The translations under genes were made by a program, and so were the position numbers. Below the pieces are notes generated by a model. The model did not search any database and had not been told where the DNA came from. It saw only the letters and a program-made list of their open reading frames with translations. Shown here one piece after another: positions 1 through 8,209 of a stretch of DNA of 64,000 bases (its first letter is position 1; every line of letters starts with the position of its first letter). Source of the stretch: Bacteroidota bacterium (GTDB lineage: Bacteria > Bacteroidota > Ignavibacteria > Ignavibacteriales > Melioribacteraceae); contig JAMCSN010000226.1 of assembly GCA_023381535.1 (NCBI GenBank), positions 1 through 64,000 of the forward strand. Reading direction: 5' to 3'.

Positions 1-1058
1 CTTGGGAGAAGGACAATGTTGGACTTCAAACCGGCTCAAGGGGGCTAAAAGTAAAGAACATTATGCTCTGCCTTGAGCTTGATGAAGAAGTCTTAAAAGA
101 GTCCATCAGAAAAAACTGCAATTTCATCTTTACGCATCACCCCTTAATTTTCAACCCCATAAAAAAATTAGACACCGACAAAGATTCCAAAGCAAAACTC
201 ATCGCGCAAGCAATTAAAAACAATATCACGGTTTATTCCGCACATACAAATCTCGATTTCACAAAGGACGGCGTTTCGTTTGAGTTGGCAAAAGTGTTAA
301 AACTAAAAAACATTCGTTTCCTCGAACAACAAGAGAGCAATCAATTTAAAGTTGTCGTCTTTGTTCCCAAGAAAAGTTTAGATAAAGTTTCCGAAGCGGT
401 ATTTTCTTCTGGCGGCGGAATTATAGGCGAATACGAAAATTGCAGCTTTAGATTAGAAGGCGTAGGAACTTTTAAAGGCTCGGAGAAATCTAATCCTACA
501 ATAGGTAAAAAGGAAAAGTTGGAATCTGTTGAAGAAATCCGGTTCGAGTTTATTGTTGATGAATGGAAACTGAACGACGCGCTCATATCGCTTAGAAATG
601 TACATCCTTATGAAGAACCTGCTTACGATATATATCCTTTGAAAAACAAAAATGTTAATTATGGTTACGGAACCATCGGCGAACTTGATAGTTCGATGAG
701 CGAAAAAAGTTTCTTAACTCACGTCGCGAAGTCAACCAAAGCTGCAAATCTCAAATACTGCGCAGGTAAAGGAAAGCCGATTAAAAAAGTTGCTGTCTGC
801 GGCGGTGCCGGCAGTGAACTTATAAATGCAGCTATTGAAAATAAAGCGGATGCGTTTGTAACGGCAGATATTAAATATCATCCGTTTCAAGATGCGGCTG
901 GAAAAATCCTTTTGATTGATGCCGGACATTACGAAACGGAGATTCATTCTCTGAATGCAGTTCAAAAAAAATTGAAAAAAATTTTATCCGACGATAAAAA
1001 AATAAAAATTTTAAAATATTCGGGCAGCACTAATCCCGTAAAGTTTTATAAACAATAA
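1..1058 (+). CDS. NIF3-family dinuclear metal protein with inserted PII-like domain (5' end cut off by window edge)
   Basis: The reading frame is open from base 3 and begins with a WEKDNVGLQ block typical of the NIF3/YbgI N-terminus, so the ATG at 63 is internal and the true start lies before the window. Visible metal-site motifs are THHPLIF near the N-terminus, SAHTNLD, and DAGHYETE near the C-terminus. Between the two halves lies an insert of roughly 100 residues ending in a HPYEEPAYD block, as in the longer YqfO-type members with a PII/CutA-like insert. NIF3 proteins form toroidal hexamers with a two-metal site; the cellular role is unsettled and a GTP cyclohydrolase-like name is often copied. 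The stop overlaps the ribosome binding site of the next gene, so the two are probably one operon. Confidence 0.9.
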   Translation, partial: WEKDNVGLQTGSRGLKVKNIMLCLELDEEVLKESIRKNCNFIFTHHPLIFNPIKKLDTDKDSKAKLIAQAIKNNITVYSAHTNLDFTKDGVSFELAKVLKLKNIRFLEQQESNQFKVVVFVPKKSLDKVSEAVFSSGGGIIGEYENCSFRLEGVGTFKGSEKSNPTIGKKEKLESVEEIRFEFIVDEWKLNDALISLRNVHPYEEPAYDIYPLKNKNVNYGYGTIGELDSSMSEKSFLTHVAKSTKAANLKYCAGKGKPIKKVAVCGGAGSELINAAIENKADAFVTADIKYHPFQDAAGKILLIDAGHYETEIHSLNAVQKKLKKILSDDKKIKILKYSGSTNPVKFYKQ

Positions 1059-1068
1059 GGAGCTAAAC

Positions 1069-1806
1069 TTGTTAGAAAGACTCTCAACACTTTACGAACT
1101 TCAGTTGATAGATAATCAGCTGGATGAATTGGAGGAACTGCGCGGCGACCTTCCCGCAGCAGTGAACGAATTGAAATCTCAGATTCAAACTCTTGAAGAA
1201 CAAATCGAGACAAAAGAAGACGAAAAGAAAAAATCGTTAAGCAAACGGAAACAAAACGACGAAGATGTTGACCGGATGAAAGCCAACCTGAAGAAGTTCA
1301 AGTCCCAGCTATATCAAGTCCGCAACAACAAGGAATATGACGCTCTCACCAAAGAGATAGATCATTCTGAAGAGCAGATCACAAAATTGGAAGCCGAAAG
1401 CTTAGCGCTCGAAGATCTTATTCAGAAATTAAAAAATGAAATTAAAGAGATTGAACCGCAGTTGGACACTTATTCAAAAGAGTTGAAGGAAAAAGAATCG
1501 GAACTCAAACAAATTATTAAAGCCAACGAACGCGAAGAAGCCCGGCTAAACGATAAACGCGACAAAATAAAAAATAAAGTTAAGAAACCGGATTACAACA
1601 CATACATGCGAATTAGAAAGGCATCGGGCGGCAAAGCGGTTGTTACAATTATAAGATCTGCATGTTCCGGCTGTCATAATGTTGTTCCGCCGCAAAGACA
1701 AATTGAGATTCGCTCCAACAAAAGATTGTTTTCATGCGAATCGTGCGGAAGAATTTTGGTTTCGCCCGACATAGCGGAAGAAGCTAAAAAGAAAATGCAA
1801 TTTTAG
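1069..1806 (+). CDS. Coiled-coil protein with C-terminal C4 zinc ribbon (COG1579 family)
   Basis: This 245-residue protein starts at a TTG codon placed six bases after AAGGAG (1057-1062), which decides the start. Residues about 10-175 are a charged heptad-rich coiled coil full of Lys and Glu. The C-terminal quarter holds CSGCH and CESCG pairs, a C4 zinc ribbon of the zf-RING_7 type. Family members are cytosolic, small and usually sit next to NIF3, as here; a nucleic-acid or ribosome-linked role is often guessed but not established. The gene follows NIF3 with a ten-base gap and is followed by a short convergent gap. Confidence 0.88.
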   Translation: MLERLSTLYELQLIDNQLDELEELRGDLPAAVNELKSQIQTLEEQIETKEDEKKKSLSKRKQNDEDVDRMKANLKKFKSQLYQVRNNKEYDALTKEIDHSEEQITKLEAESLALEDLIQKLKNEIKEIEPQLDTYSKELKEKESELKQIIKANEREEARLNDKRDKIKNKVKKPDYNTYMRIRKASGGKAVVTIIRSACSGCHNVVPPQRQIEIRSNKRLFSCESCGRILVSPDIAEEAKKKMQF

Positions 1807-1845
1807 TCAGCTTTCGTTTTATGCAAGCGGGCTTTGTGGATTAGT

Positions 1846-1864
1846 AAGAAGCTACCAGCTTCTT
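1846..1864. terminator. Short perfect hairpin between convergent genes
   Basis: AAGAAGCT and AGCTTCTT form a perfect 8-bp stem with a 3-base loop in the gap between the zinc-ribbon gene and the convergent pabC-like gene. No clear T tract follows, so a termination role rests mainly on position. Confidence 0.35.
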
Positions 1865-1902
1865 GGCAAAAGAGACCGGTTTGTTAAGTACGACCACGTA
1901 AA

Positions 1903-2499
1903 CTATACAACTATTCTACTGCACGGGATTTTATCAGTCTCGTCCAAATCCAGCATGGCATTTATCAGATAGATAAATTTGAATTTATGAAGATCGTCCA
2001 AGCGAATCTCGTCTTCATAAATGATTTTATCGTCGATTAGTTTTGCTCTTTTCGTCCCTTTAAGAAGAGGCGTTGCAGGAGTTAAGTAATTTTTCCCGTC
2101 GCTGAAAACAACATTCGAATAACTCGTATCGGTAATTAATCCGTTTTTCACGATTAATATTTCGTCGGCATCGGCAGAAGATAGATGCCTCAGTATCTTA
2201 CTTCTATCTTCGTATTTATACGCGTACGATATGCCGTTATCGTGAACGATTTTTAATGAGCGAACACTTTTTTTAACGTACGGTTGAAAATCTATTGCGA
2301 TAATATTTTGGGAATAGATGACACGGCATTTATATACTTCATTTGATAAATCTTGCGGGACAACAACAACCTTGTTTAGATCAATACTTCTTTTTGAACC
2401 AAACAGTTCCCTTCGTGCATTATTCATCCGTTCGTTATGATATTCAACGTTGCAGAGTTTTCTGTTCAGAATTTTTATACTTTCAAACAATCGGCACAT
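1903..2499 (-). CDS. pabC: Class IV aminotransferase, probable aminodeoxychorismate lyase
   Basis: This 198-residue protein has the layout of the short PabC-like class IV PLP enzymes: an N-terminal Arg-rich stretch, a SYAYKYEDR segment whose Lys is the likely PLP Schiff-base residue, and a glycine turn followed by TDTSYSNVVF matching the family's phosphate-binding strand. Aminodeoxychorismate lyase releases pyruvate from aminodeoxychorismate to give p-aminobenzoate for folate. The start overlaps the 3' end of the pabB reading frame by 17 bases, which implies translational coupling. Other class IV enzymes (branched-chain or D-amino-acid aminotransferases) are longer; the pab neighbours make PabC the best reading. 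Confidence 0.8.
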   Translation of the reverse strand: MCRLFESIKILNRKLCNVEYHNERMNNARRELFGSKRSIDLNKVVVVPQDLSNEVYKCRVIYSQNIIAIDFQPYVKKSVRSLKIVHDNGISYAYKYEDRSKILRHLSSADADEILIVKNGLITDTSYSNVVFSDGKNYLTPATPLLKGTKRAKLIDDKIIYEDEIRLDDLHKFKFIYLINAMLDLDETDKIPCSRIVV

Positions 2500-3461
2500 A
2501 AACTTTATCTATTAGTTCTTGATACTCCGATTCCACATTACTCATAAACGTGATTCCTCCACCGCTTTTATATACCATTCCATCGCCGGTATCTTCTATG
2601 AATCGAATCATAACGGCACTATCTAATATGGCGCCGTCAAAATATCCGAATGTGCCGGTATAAAAACCGCGCGAATATGTTTCAATATTCTTAATTATTT
2701 CAATCGTTTTTTTCTTAGGTGCGCCGCTTATCGAACCGGCGGGAAGCAAAGAAAACATCAAACTTCCGATTCGCTTATTGAAGTCGGCATTCAAGTCTCC
2801 GGTAATTTTTGAACTAACTTGCAACAGTGTCTTATCTTTTGTAATCACTTCATCTATATACCGATATTTTTCCACTCGAACATTTTTAGCGACCATATTC
2901 AGATCATTTCTAATTAGGTCCACGATTGTATTGTGCTCGGCTGTTTCTTTTTTATCTTTTTAAAATTAATTCTTTGGCGTTTGCAATTGCAGCGTCGATA
3001 GTCCCCTTCATGGGGTAAGAAGATATAGTACAGTTGGTTATGCTTACAAACGGTTCGGGCGAGAAAACGATAAATTTATTTTTGTAAAACAATTTATACT
3101 TAGCTTTACTCAAAAAAAACATCTCTTTAAGTGTAAGATTGGTTTCTATTTTTGTGGGAAAAGTTAAATTGAGCAGGTAAGTGTTGCCGGCATGTATTTC
3201 TTTTATGATTTTATCGAACGATAACCGGAATGTTGCGAAAGGAACCGGGTATTTTTCAAACTGAATTTTCTTGTTCGGATTTAATCCCGTTGAAAAATTT
3301 CTTCTTCCGCGAATATCGAAAAGAATTTCTGCGGGATTCACATCTTCAAGTTTTATTATTTGAGGTTCCTGCATTTCGAAATCGACGATAAACAAAAACG
3401 GAATTTTATTTTTCCCGTATTCGTTCATCTTTTGAATTGCAGACAATTTTTGATTTTTCAT
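2483..3461 (-). pseudogene. pabB: Aminodeoxychorismate synthase component I, split by a one-base frameshift
   Basis: Two frames together make one chorismate-binding protein. The upstream part (ATG at 3461) runs to a PMKGT motif and then stops after KELILKR near 2952; the downstream part continues in another frame with the family's DLIRNDL, SLLPAGSISGAPK and GGGITF motifs. Removing one T from the T5 run at 2957-2961 joins them as KELILKDKKETAEHNTIV, a good match to the family. So there is a single extra base in a homopolymer: a true mutation, a slippage site or a read error. An ATG at 3500 would add 13 residues but lies inside divergent pabA, so 3461 is preferred. PabB with PabA converts chorismate to aminodeoxychorismate. 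Confidence 0.82.
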
Positions 3462-3471
3462 TTTGATAACA

Positions 3472-4044
3472 ATGAATGACAAAATACTAATAATAGACAA
3501 TTACGATTCGTTCACTTTTAATTTACGCCAAATTGTTGAAGAACTGAAGCATGATTACTCAATCATCAAAAATGATAAAGTTACAATCGAATCTATCGCG
3601 CAACATTCAAAGATTCTGATCTCACCTGGACCGGGAATTCCTTCCAAAGCTGGTTCTGTAAAAAAAATAATACAAAAGTTCGCTGCATCCAAGAGTATTC
3701 TCGGTATTTGTCTAGGCCATCAAGCCATAGCGGAAGTTTTCGGTGGAACACTTTATAATCTCCAGAATGTGCGTCACGGAATAACAACAAGTGTTAACAT
3801 CATTCAACCGGTCGATTATTTATTCGAAAATATTCCGCCGCAATTTGAAGCCGGATTGTATCACTCATGGGCAGTCTCAAACAAGAATTTTCCCCGTTGT
3901 CTGAGAGTTACTTCTGTTAGTTCCGATAATGTTATTATGTCTCTCGCTCACGAAGAATACGATGTTAAAGGGGTACAATTTCATCCGGAATCGATAATGA
4001 CAAAGCTGGGAAAGCAGCTTATTCAAAATTGGCTGAAGCATTAA
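3472..4044 (+). CDS. pabA: Class I glutamine amidotransferase, component II of aminodeoxychorismate/anthranilate synthase
   Basis: This is a 190-residue single-domain amidotransferase. DNYDSFTFN opens the protein, ISPGPG forms the oxyanion region, GICLGHQ carries the nucleophile Cys, and FHPES holds the His-Glu pair of the triad. It supplies ammonia from glutamine to a chorismate-using partner. Because it lies head to head with pabB and near pabC, the folate role is more likely than tryptophan, though many bacteria share one subunit. ATG at 3472 is chosen; a TTG nine bases upstream is also in frame. Its start and the pabB start are only ten bases apart, so each promoter must lie inside the other gene or be leaderless. 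Confidence 0.9.
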   Translation: MNDKILIIDNYDSFTFNLRQIVEELKHDYSIIKNDKVTIESIAQHSKILISPGPGIPSKAGSVKKIIQKFAASKSILGICLGHQAIAEVFGGTLYNLQNVRHGITTSVNIIQPVDYLFENIPPQFEAGLYHSWAVSNKNFPRCLRVTSVSSDNVIMSLAHEEYDVKGVQFHPESIMTKLGKQLIQNWLKH

Positions 4045-4074
4045 AAACAACTTACTACATGAGTCTGAAAAACA

Positions 4075-4974
4075 TTATTTGTTTAGAAAGTTGGCAGTTA
4101 TCTTTTTGTAAAAGTCTTTATCCCAAATCTCTTTTATATCGCCGTTCTTTATCCAGTAAAGTCGCGGCGGCGAATTACCGATCAAATCAAAAAATTCTTT
4201 TGCTGTGATCATAGCATAAGGAAAATTTGAACCGGTTATACGATCAAACATTTGCGGCGTTATATTTCCTTCCTTAAAAAACAAAATATAGACTTCGGGC
4301 AATTTCTTTCCGGCTTTTTCAAGTTCGGCAATTTGTTTCGCTGTTTGTTGGCAATGTTCGCAATCAAGGTTGAACACTGCAATAATTTTTTCACCGCTTG
4401 ATAAATCAATTCGTCCCTTCCGCTCGAAATAAGAATAAGATTTGAACCGGAATTCTTTCAAGTCTTTGATTGGAGCCGCAACAAACACAGCGGCAAAAGA
4501 AAAAACAGCAATCATTACCGGAATTAAAAAGTTGCTCTTTTCTTTTTTGGTTTTTCCGTAAAGTATTACGATAAGTACTATAAAGATTACGTTCTTTATG
4601 ATCGATTCTACCGGGGACATTTTAATCAGTTCGCCAAAGCAACCGCAATTTTGAGCGTCCTTCAAAATGAAACCGGTATAAACTAAATAAACCGTGAAGA
4701 CGGTGAGAAACAAAATTGAAAGTGGGATAACAATTTGTTTCAGAAAATATTTCTGAAAAAACAACAGACCGATCGCAAGTTCACCGGCTATTAACATCCT
4801 GACAAAAAACGCTGCGCTCGATCTTTCACCGAAGAATCCGTGATCAACTAAAATGATTTCGATTAGACCCGGCATTATTAGTTTTGAATAAGCCGAGAAG
4901 ACAAACACGCTTCCGACAATAATCTGCAGAATCCAGCGAACACGATTCCCGCGAACTGATTCTCGATCATTCAT
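4075..4974 (-). CDS. DoxX/MauE-like membrane protein with C-terminal thioredoxin-like domain
   Basis: The first 170 residues of this 299-residue protein hold about five hydrophobic segments and an NCGCFGE motif (109-115), which is characteristic of MauE/DoxX-like proteins. After a final membrane segment near 150-168 comes a soluble part with a CEHC motif (205-208) at the end of a strand, as in thioredoxin folds. The likely topology puts the CXXC domain on the periplasmic side, pointing to thiol-disulfide chemistry or maturation of periplasmic proteins. The specific partner is unknown. It converges with pabA and is followed on the same strand by the GNAT gene upstream. Confidence 0.72.
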   Translation of the reverse strand: MNDRESVRGNRVRWILQIIVGSVFVFSAYSKLIMPGLIEIILVDHGFFGERSSAAFFVRMLIAGELAIGLLFFQKYFLKQIVIPLSILFLTVFTVYLVYTGFILKDAQNCGCFGELIKMSPVESIIKNVIFIVLIVILYGKTKKEKSNFLIPVMIAVFSFAAVFVAAPIKDLKEFRFKSYSYFERKGRIDLSSGEKIIAVFNLDCEHCQQTAKQIAELEKAGKKLPEVYILFFKEGNITPQMFDRITGSNFPYAMITAKEFFDLIGNSPPRLYWIKNGDIKEIWDKDFYKKITANFLNK

Positions 4975-4990
4975 TAGTCGTTAGCGCTTG

Positions 4991-5404
4991 TTATTTGAGA
5001 TCGTCAACATTATTCAACATGTAACAATGATTATGTCTGGTCATTCCAATCTTAGGATAATAATCCACCGCTGCCGGGGCTGAAAGCAGAATTAATTTTG
5101 CCGGCTCGCTTGCATTTTTTGTTTGTCTGATCAACTCTTTACCGATTCCCATTTTTTGATAATTCTTTCTTACCGCCAGGTCTGAAAGATACGTGCAATA
5201 AGCAAAATCGGAAACTGAACGCGAGACACCGACGAGCAATCCGTCAACGCGCGCGGTTACTATTAGATTTGCATTCTTCACCATCTTGGAAATGCGCTCG
5301 TAATCATCCACCGGTCTCCGTTCACCCAAAGTCGAATCAACGAGACATTCTATAAACTCGTCAACGTTCAGTTCATTTTCTATTTGGTATTTAGCAGAAT
5401 TCAT
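4991..5404 (-). CDS. GNAT-family N-acetyltransferase
   Basis: A 137-residue protein with the GNAT core: a strand ending in YLSDLAVRKNYQKMGIGKELI, where the Q/R-x-x-G-x-G/A acetyl-CoA site reads KNYQKMGIG, then a later YPKIGM segment typical of the last strand. It should move an acetyl group from acetyl-CoA to an amine; the substrate cannot be told. The ATG at 5404 is preferred because the longer frame to 5500 overlaps the upstream NTF2-like gene and its first 32 residues are basic and unlike the family. Confidence 0.8.
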   Translation of the reverse strand: MNSAKYQIENELNVDEFIECLVDSTLGERRPVDDYERISKMVKNANLIVTARVDGLLVGVSRSVSDFAYCTYLSDLAVRKNYQKMGIGKELIRQTKNASEPAKLILLSAPAAVDYYPKIGMTRHNHCYMLNNVDDLK

Positions 5405-5436
5405 AATCCACCGGAATTGTTTATACAAAAAAATTC

Positions 5437-5895
5437 TTATCCACCGTGATCGCCTATCATCAGCCATTTGTCGTCTTGTTTCATCAAGATGTCCGTCCAT
5501 CTGCCGGAGCTGCTGCTGGTCTTACCTTCATTTTCTTTTTCGATTATCTTGAAATAATAATCAACAAACGCAAAGTTTCCGTAAACTTGAATCGCAACGG
5601 GCGCGATATCATAAACGAGTATTTTGGAATTCTTCATGGCGAATGCAAGAAATTTACCGTGCGCTTCTTTTGTTGTGGGCAACACGCTGCTGTTCGACCA
5701 GCCGCGGTAATCCGGATGAATGTAAGATTGGAATCCGTCGTAATCACCTTTGGCAAATAGTGACCAGTATGTTTCCACATTTTTCCAAACTTCTTTCTGC
5801 GCGGCTGACCATTCCTGTGCAAAAAGTGACGACGGGTTAAACATAAAAACGGCAAGGATCGCGGACATCGAAAAGAATTTTATTTTTTGTTTCAT
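5437..5895 (-). CDS. Secreted NTF2-like (SnoaL/DUF4440-type) protein
   Basis: The start is well set by AAGGAGG a few bases upstream of the ATG. The first 26 residues are a signal peptide ending SLFAQ. The remaining 126 residues have the alpha-plus-beta pattern of NTF2-like domains: two helices with an ETYWSLFAKGDYDGF segment, then strands ending in GRWTDILMKQDDKWLMIGDHGG. Such domains are small cone-shaped binding or catalytic folds; no catalytic residues identify a reaction. It is exported, probably periplasmic. Confidence 0.75.
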   Translation of the reverse strand: MKQKIKFFSMSAILAVFMFNPSSLFAQEWSAAQKEVWKNVETYWSLFAKGDYDGFQSYIHPDYRGWSNSSVLPTTKEAHGKFLAFAMKNSKILVYDIAPVAIQVYGNFAFVDYYFKIIEKENEGKTSSSSGRWTDILMKQDDKWLMIGDHGG

Positions 5896-5958
5896 CTTGT
5901 AACCTCCTTTTATCGAGAACTAATTTTAATCTTTCTTTTCCCGAAGACTAACTATTTT

Positions 5959-7308
5959 TCAGCCAAGAATTTCTTTAATCGCAGCCAAGAGATTTTCAAC
6001 TGGAATGATTTTTATCGCGGAATTATTTTTTATCGATTTGAAATTGTTCGACGGGATAATAACTTTTTTGAATCCCAACTTTTCTGCTTCTTGAATCCGC
6101 TTGTCAATATTGCTTACGCTCCGCACCTCGCCGCCGAGGCCGACCTCGCCGATTACCACGGTATCGTTCCGCGCAAGTTTATCGCTGAAGTTCGATGCAA
6201 TTGCGCAGCACACTGCAAGATCCACTGCCGGTTCCTCAATTCTTAATCCGCCAGCCATGTTCAAAAAAACATTTTGAGCAGAGAGACGAAGGTTGGCGCG
6301 TTTTTCCAGAACTGCCAAGAGTATTGAGAGACGTCTGTAATCAAACCCCGTTGCAACGCGCTGAGGATTACCATACGCAGATGGAGTAACAAGCGCTTGA
6401 ACTTCCAGAAGTATAGGACGAGTTCCTTCCATACTCGAAGTTACAACCGAACCGGAAATTTCTTTTTCCCGTTCGCTTAAAAATATTTCGCTTGGATTTT
6501 TTACTTCGTGAAGTCCGTCTTCCAGCATTTCGAAAATACCAAGCTCGTTTGTGCTGCCGAAACGGTTTTTCTGCGCGCGCAAAATTCTGTACGAGTGGCT
6601 TCTTTCACCTTCAAACTGCAGAACGGTATCAACAATGTGTTCAAGAACTTTCGGTCCGGCAATAATGCCTTCTTTTGTAACGTGTCCAACAATAATTATT
6701 GCGCAATGTTTTTTCTTTGCGAGTTGCATCAGCTCGGAAGTACATTCGCGGATTTGAGTAATTGTGCCCGGCGCATTTTCAAAATTTGATTTATAAGTTG
6801 TCTGAATCGAATCAACGATCACGACATTCGGTGCGTGTTTTTCAATCGCGTTGAGAATCATATCGAGGTCGGTTTCGGTCATCACGGAAATCGTCTCTGA
6901 GCGAACCTTAAGACGTTTTGCACGGAGATTTATTTGGTTAACCGATTCCTCGCCCGTTACGTACAGAACATTTTCACTTATTTTGGAAGCCGCTTGCATC
7001 ACAAGCGTTGATTTACCAATACCGGGATCTCCACCGATCAACACGACCGATCCTGGCATTAATCCTCCACCGAGCACGCGGTCAAATTCGTTGATGTTGG
7101 TTTTGATGCGTTCTTCATGTTCTTGAACAATAGAATTAAGCGGAGTGATGTGAGTCTCGCCTGAATATTTTTTCTTGCCGGATTTTCTTTCCTCGATCAA
7201 TTCTTCGGTAAACGAATCCCAGCTTTCGCATGAAGGACACCGCCCAAGCCACTTAAGCGATTCGTGTCCGCAGTTCGAACAAATATATTTAATCCGTGTC
7301 TTGCTCAT
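5959..7308 (-). CDS. radA: DNA repair protein RadA (Sms)
   Basis: All RadA parts are present in 449 residues: an N-terminal C4 zinc finger (C10, C13, C24, C27), a RecA-like ATPase with Walker A GGDPGIGKST (92-101), the RadA-specific KNRFGS motif near residue 250, and a C-terminal Lon-protease-like domain. RadA is a hexameric helicase that extends D-loops during recombination and helps process branched DNA. GGGAGA stands just upstream of the ATG. The length and motifs look intact. Confidence 0.97.
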   Translation of the reverse strand: MSKTRIKYICSNCGHESLKWLGRCPSCESWDSFTEELIEERKSGKKKYSGETHITPLNSIVQEHEERIKTNINEFDRVLGGGLMPGSVVLIGGDPGIGKSTLVMQAASKISENVLYVTGEESVNQINLRAKRLKVRSETISVMTETDLDMILNAIEKHAPNVVIVDSIQTTYKSNFENAPGTITQIRECTSELMQLAKKKHCAIIIVGHVTKEGIIAGPKVLEHIVDTVLQFEGERSHSYRILRAQKNRFGSTNELGIFEMLEDGLHEVKNPSEIFLSEREKEISGSVVTSSMEGTRPILLEVQALVTPSAYGNPQRVATGFDYRRLSILLAVLEKRANLRLSAQNVFLNMAGGLRIEEPAVDLAVCCAIASNFSDKLARNDTVVIGEVGLGGEVRSVSNIDKRIQEAEKLGFKKVIIPSNNFKSIKNNSAIKIIPVENLLAAIKEILG

Positions 7309-7326
7309 CGTATTATCTCCCCCGGA

Positions 7327-8058
7327 TTAAAAACCTGTTCGCTGAATAAATTTTTGAATTACCGGATCTTTGCTTTCCAAAACTTGTTGCGGTGTTCCGG
7401 TAAAATATATTTTGCCCTCGTGCATCATTGCAATTTTATCGGCAGTGTTTTTCACACTGAACATATCGTGCGTTACGATGATCGATGTTACGTTCAGCTT
7501 TTCATTGAGCGATTTAATCAGTTCATCGATTGCATCGGACATTACAGGATCGAGTCCGGTTGTCGGTTCATCATACAAAATGTAGTCCGGATTGGTTACC
7601 AATGCGCGGGCAAGTCCAACGCGCTTTTTCATTCCACCGGAAAGTTCCGCGGGCTTCAATGCTTGTGTTCCGGGCAAATCGACCAGCTCAAGTTTTTCGG
7701 CAACTATCTTCTGAATCTCGCTCTTGGAGTAACCTAAATTGTTTTCAACCAGCGGAAGCGAAACATTTTCTTCCACAGTCATGGAATCAAACAGTGCCGC
7801 TCCTTGAAAAAGAAAACCGAATCGCCGCCGGACTTCGTACAATTCATTCCGTTCAAGTTCATTAACAATCTTCCCTTCGAATTTTATGCAGCCTTCGTCG
7901 GGATGAAGCAGTCCAACAATATGTTTCAGTAAGACGCTTTTGCCGCAGCCGCTTCTTCCAATAACCGCAAGCGACTCGCCTTCTTTGATTGTTAAGTTAA
8001 CGCCGCGAAGGACATGGTTGGCATCAAAACTTTTGTGAACATCAACAACTTCTATCAT
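7327..8058 (-). CDS. ABC transporter ATP-binding protein, MlaF-like
   Basis: A 243-residue ABC ATPase with Walker A GRSGCGKS (34-41), Q-loop FLFQGAALFDSM, signature LSGGMKKR, Walker B YILYDEPTTGLD and switch His in IVTHD. The FQGAALFDSLTV-type Q-loop and GGM signature are typical of MlaF/Mkl ATPases, which drive lipid transport between the membranes. The permease (MlaE) and MCE protein (MlaD) genes that usually accompany it are not adjacent: RadA lies 18 bases downstream and a terminator plus a cytochrome gene lie upstream. They may be elsewhere in the genome. Confidence 0.85.
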   Translation of the reverse strand: MIEVVDVHKSFDANHVLRGVNLTIKEGESLAVIGRSGCGKSVLLKHIVGLLHPDEGCIKFEGKIVNELERNELYEVRRRFGFLFQGAALFDSMTVEENVSLPLVENNLGYSKSEIQKIVAEKLELVDLPGTQALKPAELSGGMKKRVGLARALVTNPDYILYDEPTTGLDPVMSDAIDELIKSLNEKLNVTSIIVTHDMFSVKNTADKIAMMHEGKIYFTGTPQQVLESKDPVIQKFIQRTGF

Positions 8059-8160
8059 ATTCAGTCACAATGATTTTTACTTTGGAGAATATATGAAAGA
8101 AATTGATGTTATTCGACCTGTGGCTTTGAAGTATCTTTGGAAGCGCTTGTATTTAAAATA

Positions 8161-8191
8161 AAAAAGGATGCATTTGAGGTGCATCCTTTTT
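8161..8191 (-). terminator. Rho-independent terminator of the cytochrome operon
   Basis: AAAAAGGATGCA and TGCATCCTTTTT form a perfect 12-bp stem around a 7-base loop, ending in a T run in either direction. It lies 19 bases after the stop of the NapC-like gene and closes the minus-strand respiratory operon before the ABC ATPase. Confidence 0.85.
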
Positions 8192-8209
8192 GTGTGGTTT
8201 CAATTATGA

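Noticed and set aside
1807..1902. Possible RNase P RNA or other small RNA after the zinc-ribbon gene
   Set aside because: The gap is only 96 bases, lacks the conserved RNase P core, and its one hairpin is explained as a convergent-gene terminator.
3461..3500. Upstream start for pabB giving 13 more residues
   Set aside because: It would lie inside divergent pabA, and the added residues are hydrophobic without family match.
8059..8160. Missing mlaE/mlaD fragments upstream of the ABC ATPase
   Set aside because: The 100 bases before the terminator show no permease-like or MCE-like codons in any frame.
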